Positions 7,901-14,725 of a stretch of 64,000 nucleotides of DNA are shown here, piece after piece; the first letter of the stretch is position 1; each line of letters opens with the position of its first letter. The stretch comes from Nocardioides_C sp963700955 (GTDB lineage: Bacteria > Actinomycetota > Actinomycetes > Propionibacteriales > Nocardioidaceae): the NCBI GenBank assembly GCA_963700955.1, contig CAVOZH010000005.1, positions 310,001 to 374,000 on the forward strand, in the 5' to 3' direction. The position numbers were made by a program, and so were the translations under genes. The notes beneath the pieces were generated by a model. That model was not told the origin of the DNA, ran no database searches, and saw only the letters and a program-made list of their open reading frames with translations.

Positions 7901-8506
7901 ACCGTGGAGGCCGGCGAGCTGGTGCTGCTGGTCGGACAGGTCGGCTCCGGCAAGTCGAGCCTGCTCTCGGCCCTCGCCGGCCTGATCGAGCACTCCGGCG
8001 TACTGCTCTGGAACGGTCGGGAGGTCACCGACCCGCAGGCGTTCCTCCGGCCGGCGCAGGTCGCCCACGTCGCCCAGGTGCCGCGGGTGCTGTCCGGCAG
8101 CTTCTCCGACAACGTTCTCCTGGGTCACCGGCGGGACTTCGACGACCCGGTCTCCGCCGCCCGGTTGGCACGCGACATCGACGAAGCCGGTGGGAAGGAC
8201 GCCCTCGTCGGGCATCGTGGCGTCCGGCTCTCCGGCGGACAGGTCCAGCGGCTTGCACTCGCACGAGCGCTGGCTGCTGACGCCGAGCTGCTCCTGGCTG
8301 ACGACGTCTCCAGCGCACTCGACGCCGCTACCGAGATCGAGCTGTGGGCAGCGCTCCGCCAGCGGCGGGCAACCGTGATCGGCGCCACCGCGAAACGGGC
8401 AGCCCTCGCCCAGGCCGACCGGGTCGTCGTCCTCGTCGGCGGCGAGGTCGCCGCCACCGGCCCCTGGCACGAGCTGGCAGCTGCGTGGAGTCACCTCGCA
8501 GGTTAG
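4949..8506 (+). CDS. Fused ABC exporter (TMD-NBD-TMD-NBD) with one degenerate ATP site
   Basis: 1185 residues forming a complete exporter in one chain: membrane domain about 35-320, ATPase 1 about 330-570, membrane domain 2 about 625-950, ATPase 2 about 965-1185. ATPase 1 has Walker A GRTGSGKST (Lys382), Q-loop VTQRTE, signature LSAGE (479-483), Walker B LDEA with Glu504 and the H-loop His535. ATPase 2 has Walker A GQVGSGKSS (Lys1002) and signature LSGGQ (1094-1098), but Asp1119 replaces the catalytic Glu and Ala1148 replaces the H-loop His. The site using ATPase 2 Walker motifs and the LSAGE signature is therefore degenerate, as in heterodimeric exporters. The layout recalls CydDC/IrtAB-type or drug exporters; the substrate is unknown. 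It stands alone. Confidence 0.9.
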   Translation: MTALTTETVTPDQQRPAPEGTDPSRRIDASRMKSRVAMAALAASAVGAVGMTLGTVVAGKLAEDPTRGLVWLLAICLVGAAVVDTFGKIAWVGCSDRAEGRLREDLLRAALRQPLSALSEQAVGEILDRIDDDSHEVGNLVRWQLWMLARTLFATLPMWVVAGLTWWPSFVLFPVLAGVTWLAIRSLLGEIARRKVVEEMAWTDHAAVLEEGIAGRDDLRTSLGQPHVVRRVARLSADVHAKFKAVVDVESRLVRRAGVLLHALLAGIAVAGVALASGGSLSVAQLVTLFLVTSTFVGQIAMVANHLPDLQAGLGAVIRLRQMLAVPPEPEGGSPLPDGPLDLELRGLHFSYAEGTFALQGIDLQVPAGQTVALVGRTGSGKSTLAALVSRAMEPPRGTVFLGRTDVRDLDLQRLRRSVGVVTQRTEILAGTLVENITLFAEIPRSTVEAAVAELGLDGWVAGLPDGLDTLLGPGGTSLSAGEEQLVAFARLLVRDVRVVVLDEATARMDPLTERRVVAAADRLLAARTGILVAHRLSTIERAPLVAILERGRIVQQGARSELAVAPGPFRDLLEASRTEHGHALPAGDGIDAKGVVAAELSEADRTGVGGRRRSGPPPEIEDVGTGPSLARGIAHALAVRPAWGALGALLFLVASLAGAQGAVTGLLWGRVVEDLQRGGSPTWLTGAVVVSLLAAPVLLANAFWRYPQWWVEVMLRARMAVLYGQTSQRRLARTPPGEVVARSMDADRYARYADRWVDFVNGLIIAGVTALLAGTWMAGAVLLAVMVASALASTLGRPIAGRSAAASSTARAGFGRALVSALDSARTIKLAAAVPEVHAHLRRVDSGRVAAAVKEHRVQAFLDGVPTVMVQCGVVTAWAIYFSGGWSLAIALLVANAVGGFDWFGRVAGMVVTEAPGTRAWQKETSRFAGGADLMDLPSRVDLVSGDAPEPEPVRRVPLERLELTGFSAVHDDGTIGVSSVDLTVEAGELVLLVGQVGSGKSSLLSALAGLIEHSGVLLWNGREVTDPQAFLRPAQVAHVAQVPRVLSGSFSDNVLLGHRRDFDDPVSAARLARDIDEAGGKDALVGHRGVRLSGGQVQRLALARALAADAELLLADDVSSALDAATEIELWAALRQRRATVIGATAKRAALAQADRVVVLVGGEVAATGPWHELAAAWSHLAG

Positions 8507-8688
8507 TCCCGGTCTCCGAGGCTCGAGATGCGCGTCCCCGTCGCGGCGGAATGGGGCAGGTCTGCGAACGCACGACTCGCGGCGTGTCCGGATGTGTTGA
8601 CCCACTGCATGCGCCCTGTGGAGTCGCGTGGATGGGTCTAGGTCACTCCACCCGGTGTCGATGAAGCCCGGCTGGCCGCCAGGGCGAT

Positions 8689-8820
8689 CGCACGAATGCG
8701 GTGCTGGAGGAGTACCGACAAGCAGCTGTCTCGGCCTGCCGTGATGCGGGCGCGCCGGTGGTACACGCCGAGCGTCTGATTGGGCCCCTGGGGACTACGG
8801 CGTTCGTCGATGACCTACAT
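8689..8820 (+). pseudogene. Possible end fragment of an SGNH/GDSL-type hydrolase
   Basis: A short open stretch reads AVLEEYRQAAVSACRDAGAP, then VVHAERLIGP and TTAFVDDLHEAG. This resembles the end of SGNH esterases, where a FVDDLH-like block carries the catalytic Asp and His. Nothing upstream in 8507-8688 continues the family, so it is at best a remnant. The assignment is tentative. The rest of the 308-base gap holds nothing I can name. Confidence 0.3.
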
Positions 8821-9129
8821 GAAGCCGGCACTGGACACGGCGAGGAAAACCAGCGGCAATACCACGAGCACGAACACGAAGACCGCTGCGCTTCCCCGGA
8901 CCAGGCCGACCCCCACGGAACGCCATGGCCCATACAGCCAGAGAACAGCACCCACGGCTGCCGTGAGGAAGGTCGTGAGTGCTACAAGCCGACTCCCGAC
9001 GTCGTGGCGGACTGCGTCCGCAGGAAAGAGAGAGGGCAAGAGAAGGTCCAGCGCGACCGCAATGATGGTCGCCCAGCGAACCCGCCGCCTCTCGCGTTCC
9101 CCCGCAAGGACTCCGGGGTTCTCTGACAT
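8815..9129 (-). CDS. Small membrane protein, three predicted TM helices
   Basis: 104 residues with a basic start (GERERRRVRW) and three hydrophobic segments: ATIIAVALDLLLPSLF, ALTTFLTAAVGAVLWLYG and SAAVFVFVLVVLPLVFLAV. I do not recognise the family. The start ATG is chosen because a TATCCT box lies 6 bases before it, consistent with leaderless transcription. Longer starts would add a non-hydrophobic, low-quality N-terminus. It is divergent from the small membrane gene at 9229. Confidence 0.6.
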   Translation of the reverse strand: MSENPGVLAGERERRRVRWATIIAVALDLLLPSLFPADAVRHDVGSRLVALTTFLTAAVGAVLWLYGPWRSVGVGLVRGSAAVFVFVLVVLPLVFLAVSSAGFM

Positions 9130-9215
9130 GACTGGAGGATAGTCTCGGCTCACGATGTTCAACATCGGCAGTTCGTGGGGCTCACTGTTCGCGGCAGATG
9201 ACGGCGTCCGGACGG

Positions 9216-9221
9216 TAGGGT
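9216..9221 (+). promoter_or_regulatory. -10 box TAGGGT of the gene at 9229
   Basis: TAGGGT ends 7 bases before the GTG start at 9229. The same hexamer and a similar spacing occur before the genes at 47306 and 58140. Confidence 0.55.
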
Positions 9222-9228
9222 CCCTCCT

Positions 9229-9453
9229 GTGACGGAGCCCAGTCGTCTTGCTCGGACACCGACCCCAACGATCGTGGTCACACAGATCATCACAGGCACG
9301 GTTCTGCTGGTGTTTGCGTTCAGAAGCGCCGTCAGCCTGAGCGGTGAGCGGCAGGGGCTTCTTGCTGTCGGCCTCGGCGCTGTGGGTGGCGTGCTTGTTG
9401 GTCAGGGTCTCGGCATGGCTCGGCACCGCCGTGCGGTTCAGCGGGCGGACTGA
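9229..9453 (+). CDS. Small hydrophobic protein, two predicted TM helices
   Basis: 74 residues: a short polar start, two membrane segments (TIVVTQIITGTVLLVFAF and LLAVGLGAVGGVLVGQGLG) and a basic tail (RHRRAVQR). No family is recognised. The GTG start is supported by the TAGGGT box seven bases upstream. It is followed after about 60 bases by a VOC gene with its own promoter-like box, so the two are probably independent. Confidence 0.55.
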   Translation: MTEPSRLARTPTPTIVVTQIITGTVLLVFAFRSAVSLSGERQGLLAVGLGAVGGVLVGQGLGMARHRRAVQRAD

Positions 9454-9514
9454 GCCTGCGCGTAACGTGGCATGTCAGGACGTCGGCGCTCCTGGTGGGG
9501 CAGATACTTGCGCG

Positions 9515-9934
9515 ATGGACGTCCGTTTCGTTGCAGGGTTTGCCGTCATCACCACCGACCCGGCCGCCGACAAAGGCCTCTTCGTCGATATCCTCGGTCT
9601 GCCGCTGCGACCTCCGGTCAGCGTCCCGAACTCCGAGTACGTCTACTCGGAGGATGTAGCCGGCGCGAAGCACTTCGGAGTGTGGCCCCTCGACGAGGCG
9701 GCGAAGGCGTGCTTCGGCCGTGAGACGTGGCCGGATACTCATCCGGTTCCGCAGGCGACCATCGAGTTCGAGGTTGACGACGTCGAGGCTGCCGCGCAGG
9801 AGCTGGTGGACCGTGGCTACCGCCTGGTGCATGCGGCGCGAACCGAGCCCTGGCAGCAGGTAGTTGCTCGGTTCCAGGCGGCCGATGGTCTCCTCGTCGG
9901 CGTCTGCTTCACACCGTGGATGCACGAAGGATGA
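9515..9934 (+). CDS. VOC-family (glyoxalase/bleomycin-resistance-like) protein
   Basis: 139 residues, one complete VOC module: FAVITTDPAADKGLFVDILG at the start, a VYSEDVAGAKHFGVWPL middle, and ATIEFEVDDVEAAAQELVDR with GYRLVHAARTEPW near the end. His in AKHFGVW and Glu in TIEFEVDD occupy the usual metal-ligand strands. Family members are metal-dependent isomerases, dioxygenases or antibiotic-binding proteins; nothing here says which. The ATG is chosen because the domain begins directly after it and a GATACT box lies six bases upstream. The frame is open further upstream, but that part reads through the previous gene. Confidence 0.8.
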   Translation: MDVRFVAGFAVITTDPAADKGLFVDILGLPLRPPVSVPNSEYVYSEDVAGAKHFGVWPLDEAAKACFGRETWPDTHPVPQATIEFEVDDVEAAAQELVDRGYRLVHAARTEPWQQVVARFQAADGLLVGVCFTPWMHEG

Positions 9935-10052
9935 CCGACGGCTCGATGTAGGACGGCTCCCCGCAGTTCCGCCTTCGCTCTCCGGCGGCACGTCCGTGCG
10001 TTTGGCTAAACCGCTCCCAGGGGACCCCAGACTGCGCGGAAGATGCTGTCCG

Positions 10053-10613
10053 TTAGAACCGCCGCCGTAATGCGTCGTGCAGTGCCCGCCATTCGCGGGC
10101 GAGCATGGCGTACTGGTAGCCGTCGACCCAGCCGCGCTCGGAGTGCCAGGAGTCCTCGACTCCGTGTTGTTCACGCCTCATGCCTGCCTTCTCGAGCACC
10201 CGCACCGACGCCGCGTTGTCGGCGTTACAGCTCGCCGTAACGCGCCGCAGCCCGAGATGGCCGAACGCGGCCGCCAAGAGGCCGCGTGCGAGATCGCTTG
10301 CAACGCCTCTGCCTGCGAAGTCCGGATGGACGATGTATCCGATAAGCCCCTCGGTGGCCTTGGGCATCCCGGGCTGACCCATTCCATCCACAATGTCGAG
10401 GAAGCCCATCGCGGCGACGGTGCCATCCACCTCAGCGACACAGGAGAAGTCGCTATCACTGGTGGGCACCGCGAGCCACTCCCTTCGAAACGTCTCCGGA
10501 TCGACGCTTGTGCGGAGCATGAAACGGTTGACCACAGGGTCGTTGCGGAAGGACAGCAGATTCTCGATGTCGACCGCGGCTGCCTCACGCAGAAGAAGCG
10601 AACCGACACGCAT
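10053..10613 (-). CDS. GNAT acetyltransferase, RimJ/RimL type
   Basis: 186 residues in the RimJ/RimL branch of GNAT acetyltransferases, which move acetyl from acetyl-CoA to an N-terminal or small-molecule amine. Visible parts are SLLLREAAAVDIENLLSFRN at the start, IGYIVHPDFAGRGVASDLAR (beta-4 and the acetyl-CoA pyrophosphate loop, usually Q/R-x-x-G-x-G/A), and RRVTASCNADNAASVRVLEK, then GMRRE, the standard beta-6/alpha-4 end. A GTG at 10670 would add 19 residues without family similarity, so I prefer the ATG before RVGSLLLRE. The substrate is unknown. It is divergent from the hydrolase at 10868. Confidence 0.85.
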   Translation of the reverse strand: MRVGSLLLREAAAVDIENLLSFRNDPVVNRFMLRTSVDPETFRREWLAVPTSDSDFSCVAEVDGTVAAMGFLDIVDGMGQPGMPKATEGLIGYIVHPDFAGRGVASDLARGLLAAAFGHLGLRRVTASCNADNAASVRVLEKAGMRREQHGVEDSWHSERGWVDGYQYAMLAREWRALHDALRRRF

Positions 10614-10823
10614 GGGCCACGGCTTGGATGTCACCGCGGCATCGTTCTCGATGCACGTCCGAAACCACAAACGGTTTTCGCGCTCATCGGCAGATTCGGA
10701 TACCTATCTGCGGCACTTACGTGCGTTCGAGCAAGGGTCGGGGCCGATCACGGTCGGATGGGCAGTGCGGGCATCCGGTCGGGCCATTTCCGTGCCGGGC
10801 CGTCGAGAGCATGCTCGATGGGC

Positions 10824-10841
10824 AGGGGTGCGCGTACCCCT
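10824..10841. repeat. Inverted repeat AGGGGT-N6-ACCCCT upstream of the hydrolase
   Basis: A perfect 6-bp inverted repeat spaced by GCGCGT, 26 bases before the TTG start of the gene at 10868 and followed by a purine-rich AAGGGGAGGGG. It could be an operator or a small hairpin. It faintly resembles the GGGTACCCC repeats before the LuxR gene at 33516. Confidence 0.35.
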
Positions 10842-10867
10842 AGTAAGGGGAGGGGCCCGTCATAAGG

Positions 10868-12289
10868 TTGCGAAGCAAGACTGCGCCCACGAGCGGCGAC
10901 CAGGTCGCGCCCCCTGTCCCGGGGCAACGGCGTTCGCCGCCCACGAGCGGCGACCAGGTGGCGCGCCCCGTCCCGGGGGCACGGCGCTCGCACGTTGGCA
11001 GAGTCGTGGCCGGATCGCTGGCCGCGGGCTTCGCTGCTGCGGTGATTCTCCCGTTCCTGCCAGTCGGCACGGTGGACGTGGACTTCTCCACCGCCATGGT
11101 GCTGATCGGCTATGCCCTGGGGTGGGCGCTCTTGGCAGTTCTGTCCACTCGGTTCACCGACCAACCACAACGTTGGGCCGTGGTGCCGGCGATCTTCATG
11201 GCACTGTCCGGGGCGCTGGTGCTCTTGGCCCCGGACGCCCTGGTGGATGCGCTGGGGTGGGTGTGGCCGCCGGCTCTGGTGGTCTTGGTGGTCTGGGTCT
11301 GGACCCGCGCCAGGCGCGACCTGCATAGCCGGACCCGGGTGTGGCTGCTGAACCCGGTGTTGGTCGTCCTGGTGCTCTTCGCCCTCGGCGGAGGGTACGA
11401 GGCGATCAGCCAGTCGACCGCACCGGCGGTTGCCATGCGCGGTCAGCTCGTCGACGTGGGACCGTACCGACTCCACCTGGAGTGCACTGGCTCTCGCGGT
11501 CCGACCGTGATTCTTGAGCCCGGTGCGGGCGGCTCCGCGGCGTCGATGGGGTTGATGGCGCCCGCTGTGGCCCGTGACAGCCGGGTGTGCGTGTACGACC
11601 GGGCGGGGCGTGGTTGGAGCGATCCTGCTGCGAGTCCGCCCGATGGTGCGCAGATCGCGACCGATCTCCACAGGCTGCTGGATCGTGCACATGTTCCGGG
11701 TCCGTATGTGCTGGCCGGGCATTCCTTTGGCGGACTGTACGTGAGGACGTACGCGGCGAAGTATCCCGAGGAGGTCGCCGGACTCGTCCTGGTTGACTCC
11801 ACCGCCGCCAACAACAAACCCGTGTCCCAGCCCAAGCCGGGTTCCTACAGCGTCTTGAGGCACGTGTCTTCGTTGTTCGCGACGTCCTCTCGGCTGGGGC
11901 TTGGTCGGCTTCTCGCCAACACCAGTTTCTCGGATCTACCGCCGAAGTACCGGGACGATGCCCGCGCCACCGCCGCCACCGCGAAGGAAATGAGCGGGGT
12001 CCTCGACGAGTACGGCGCCGCGAATCGGTCCGTGGCCGAGGCCGGGAGACTCCGCACCCTCGATGCGAAGCCACTGATCGTCCTGACCGCCGAGCTCGGG
12101 AACTCCAAGGGATGGATGGCTGATCAGAACGAAACGGTCACACTGTCGACCAACAGCCTTCATCGCGTCGTGTCGGGGGCAACCCACGCTTCCTTCGTGG
12201 ATAACCCAGAACATGCCGCCGCGGTAACCCGGGCAATCCACGACGTGGTCGTTTCGGTGCGGACCGGCGAACCGCTGAAGGGTCCCTGA
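10868..12289 (+). CDS. Membrane-anchored alpha/beta hydrolase
   Basis: 473 residues: a proline-rich cytoplasmic start built from two 18-residue repeats, about five membrane segments between 45 and 180 (for example VVAGSLAAGFAAAVILPFLP and LNPVLVVLVLFALGGGY), and an alpha/beta hydrolase domain from about 190. The hydrolase part shows the oxyanion region LEPGAGGSAASM, the nucleophile elbow GHSFGG (Ser286) and the catalytic His in SGATHASFV near 447. This resembles lipase/esterase-like hydrolases carried on an actinobacterial membrane domain; the substrate is unknown. The TTG start is weakly supported and the repeat region may be partly non-coding. The membrane and hydrolase parts are clear. Confidence 0.8.
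   Translation: MRSKTAPTSGDQVAPPVPGQRRSPPTSGDQVARPVPGARRSHVGRVVAGSLAAGFAAAVILPFLPVGTVDVDFSTAMVLIGYALGWALLAVLSTRFTDQPQRWAVVPAIFMALSGALVLLAPDALVDALGWVWPPALVVLVVWVWTRARRDLHSRTRVWLLNPVLVVLVLFALGGGYEAISQSTAPAVAMRGQLVDVGPYRLHLECTGSRGPTVILEPGAGGSAASMGLMAPAVARDSRVCVYDRAGRGWSDPAASPPDGAQIATDLHRLLDRAHVPGPYVLAGHSFGGLYVRTYAAKYPEEVAGLVLVDSTAANNKPVSQPKPGSYSVLRHVSSLFATSSRLGLGRLLANTSFSDLPPKYRDDARATAATAKEMSGVLDEYGAANRSVAEAGRLRTLDAKPLIVLTAELGNSKGWMADQNETVTLSTNSLHRVVSGATHASFVDNPEHAAAVTRAIHDVVVSVRTGEPLKGP
10886..10993 (+). repeat. Two tandem 54-bp units at the 5' end of the hydrolase gene
   Basis: Each unit encodes PTSGDQVA(P/R)PVPG(Q/A)RRS plus one residue. The DNA units share CCCACGAGCGGCGACCAGG and a GTCCCGGGG block. 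Differences are few, so the duplication is recent or maintained. The unit is not part of the hydrolase fold. Confidence 0.7.
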
Positions 12290-12490
12290 CGCGGGATTCC
12301 GCCGTCCTCCTCGGCACGACAGGAAGGCTGGTCAGGTACCGGAGGCCATGTAGGCGGCGAGGATGTAGTTGGGGTGTCTGTCAAGGTGCACCAGTGCTGA
12401 GCCACTAGTGCGAGGCGTCAACGCTTACCAACGGCGGCAGCTCCGGACGTTGCCATCAGCATCCGCGGCAATTGCGGACGCAGCCTGACC
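12290..12490. other. Gap with a possible fragment end
   Basis: The minus strand holds a short frame ending HLDRHPNYILAAYMASGT before a stop near 12334. It looks like the tail of a lost protein but is too short to assign. Confidence 0.2.
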
Positions 12491-12496
12491 TACGGT
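12491..12496 (+). promoter_or_regulatory. -10 box TACGGT
   Basis: TACGGT fits TANNNT and ends seven bases before the ATG at 12504, which has no ribosome-binding site. It favours ATG 12504 over the GTG at 12495. Confidence 0.5.
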
Positions 12497-12503
12497 GGTC
12501 GAC

Positions 12504-13073
12504 ATGCTTCGCTTCGAGCCTGAAACAAGTCACGCAGACTGGGTCATCCATGAGCCGGTCAACTGGCAGGAACTCGTGACTTGCGGGCCGCGCGGCTACG
12601 AGGCCGACGTGCGGGTGCTGCCGTTGGCCGAAGACGACATCTCCGAGCGCGGCACCTACTCCCGGCTCATCCCGTACCTCCGAGCGGCCACCACCACACC
12701 CGACGACTGCTTCCACGCTCTTTGGGAGGGAGCGAACGGGATTGCGGCCGGTGCCGAGCCCGGCTTCTCCGACCGCGAGCTCGACGGCTCGAAGGTCGAG
12801 CTGGTCGACGAAGAGGGCCACTCTGTCCGCGAGTACCGCCTGTTTCGGGGTTCGGTGGACGAAGTCGGCAACTGGGGCTCAGTCGACCCGGCGACGGGAA
12901 GATCAACAGACCACGAACTGCCACCGGCGCACCTGCTGTGGCCAGCAGATCGCGCGTGGTTCGTCGCCTCCGACGTCGACGCAGACGACACGTGGGTCAC
13001 CGGCCCTGACTCCCTGATCCGTGCCATCCTGGCCGATCCGATCCTGATCGCGGTTAGCGCGAAAAGGCCCTGA
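12504..13073 (+). CDS. Hypothetical acidic protein
   Basis: 189 residues, strongly acidic, without signal peptide or membrane segment. It is rich in Trp and charged residues (FEPETSHADWVIHEPVNWQE; LLWPADRAWFVASDVDADDT). The middle contains FHALWEGANGIAAGAEPGF and a C-terminal DSLIRAILADP helix. I do not recognise a named domain, but the composition and codon use are those of a real actinobacterial protein. Transcription is probably leaderless from the TACGGT box. Confidence 0.65.
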   Translation: MLRFEPETSHADWVIHEPVNWQELVTCGPRGYEADVRVLPLAEDDISERGTYSRLIPYLRAATTTPDDCFHALWEGANGIAAGAEPGFSDRELDGSKVELVDEEGHSVREYRLFRGSVDEVGNWGSVDPATGRSTDHELPPAHLLWPADRAWFVASDVDADDTWVTGPDSLIRAILADPILIAVSAKRP

Positions 13074-13262
13074 GAGTCCGGCGAGGCAGAGCACACGGCC
13101 GGTCCGATTCTGAACATCGGCACATGCGCGCTTTCTCTCTCTACGGCTAGAGTCGGGTGAAATCAGGGTCATCCCTGACCACAGTAAGCCCGGTGCTCAG
13201 CAGAAGTGTTTCGGCGGGAGCACGCCTTACCAAGGCGGGGCAGGGACCGCTTTGGAGGCGTC

Positions 13263-13793
13263 ATGGAACTTGCACTTGACTGCGGTGAACTACTTCCCGG
13301 GCACCGGTTCGTCATCACAGGGCTACGGCAAGACGGTTTCTCCGATGATCGGCTGCACGTAGACCTCTCCGACCACCGGCCGGGCGACCGACGCGATCCG
13401 ATGGTGTCGGTCACCTACGAGCTTGTGCCTGGGCTCTCCGAAAACGAGATGCATGCCGGCCTGGACGTCGATGCCACGGTCGAACTTCGCCCGACGCCGC
13501 TGGCCACAGCCTCCGGCGATGTCCCCGGCAGTGTGCCAGGAGAACGGGACAGCCGACCGGATCAACCTGCAACCGCTGGCGCCTTCGGGCCGTTCCGGTG
13601 TCCTGACGAAACGTCCGAGATCGTCCTGCACCTCGGTCCAATCCAGGTTCGGAGTTTCGCGTCCGATGGCACAGCGCTGAATGCGGACGCTGAGGACCGA
13701 CTCGCGTCCACGCCCAGGTTGACCGGCCAAGCCGTTATCGAGCTGAGTAGTGGCACCTCCCGGTGGACCCCGGACAGCGGGGAGCGCCCGTAG
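13263..13793 (+). CDS. Hypothetical protein
   Basis: 176 residues with a clear GGAGG ribosome-binding site six bases before the ATG. The start MELALDCGELLPGHRFVITG and the MVSVTYELVPGLSENEMHA segment suggest beta strands. The second half (GAFGPFRCPDETSEIVLHLG) looks like another small beta unit. There is no signal peptide or membrane helix and no family is recognised. The next gene is nearly 1 kb downstream, so it appears monocistronic. Confidence 0.55.
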   Translation: MELALDCGELLPGHRFVITGLRQDGFSDDRLHVDLSDHRPGDRRDPMVSVTYELVPGLSENEMHAGLDVDATVELRPTPLATASGDVPGSVPGERDSRPDQPATAGAFGPFRCPDETSEIVLHLGPIQVRSFASDGTALNADAEDRLASTPRLTGQAVIELSSGTSRWTPDSGERP

Positions 13794-14157
13794 CGAAGGC
13801 TCGTCCGACGAGCTGCCTAGCGCCAGTCGTTGCCGCCCGACCATCGGCATTGTCGATCAAGGCGAAACCATGATGAGCGCGCACATCGGCAGTTGCGGTC
13901 GTCCCTCGAAGCGGCAATTCCGGAAGCAACGCCGGCGTCCAATCGCCCGGCCGCAGAGGGCGACTTGACATGGTCGGCCAGGACCTGGATGTGATGCTGC
14001 ATCGGGACACGAGGTAGTCGAAGCACGGATGAAGAGTCGCATTGCTGCTGAGGTCAGATGCTGGCGGTGGACCTGGATCGGCATCGCGATCGCCATTGGG
14101 ATGCCGATCTATGTCCGTAACAGCCCTCAGCACGCTCTGGGCCGTGCAGCCCATGTC
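13794..14157. other. No gene seen (left part of a 930-base decayed region)
   Basis: Frames here are open on the minus strand but read as low-quality sequence after the multicopper oxidase fragment ends. No repeats or RNA genes were recognised. The right part of the region (14344-14725) is equally featureless. Confidence 0.4.
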
Positions 14158-14343
14158 CGGGTAGCGGTTCATCGCCTCGACCGGCCCGTGCCAGTGGAGG
14201 GTGATCCCCTCGGCGATGTTCTCGTTGGTGAGCCGGACCTCGACCAGGTCGCCCTGCGTGGCGTGCAGCGTGGGGCCGGGCGAGGAGCCGTCCCGCCAGG
14301 CGACCAGGCCGCCGAACAGCTCCGGGTCCTGGCGGGCGATCCC
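14158..14343 (-). pseudogene. Fragment of a multicopper oxidase
   Basis: About 62 residues match the first cupredoxin domain of multicopper oxidases: ELFGGLVAWRDGSSPGPTLH, then ATQGDLVEVRLTNENIAEGI and TLHWHG. HWHG is the copper-ligand motif shared by type 2 and type 3 sites. The remaining three His clusters and domains 2 and 3 are absent on either side, so only this internal piece survives. It is not a functional gene. Confidence 0.75.
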
Positions 14344-14725
14344 CTGCCTAGGTGAGTCCGAGGACGTCTTGGACCTCGAGCAGCCGCGCGAGCATGTGGA
14401 GCGACCGGAGCGCCCCAGGTCTGGATGTGGCGGCCGGTTTGCTTCGCCTGTTTGCACAGGTCGGGTCGAGTCCGGCCTGACCGCTGCTCGACAAGGGCGT
14501 CGGGGAAGTGGCGTGCATGGTCTCCGCCACGGTGAGAGCGCAACCCCGATCAGCGAGGGCCACGTCCCGACCCATGCCGGGTAGAAGACTGAGGACTTCC
14601 GGCCCTGCCCTGTGTCGAGTCACCGCGTGAACGTTGAAACAGATGGCTCTGCTTGTGGGACGAGGTTAAGCGCATCGATCATCGCCCGAGCCGTATGCCT
14701 GAACGGCACCTGATCGGGGGATCAA

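Noticed and set aside
10824..10841. Terminator for the GNAT gene
   Set aside because: The hairpin lies upstream of the GNAT start, not after its stop, and is closer to the divergent hydrolase gene.
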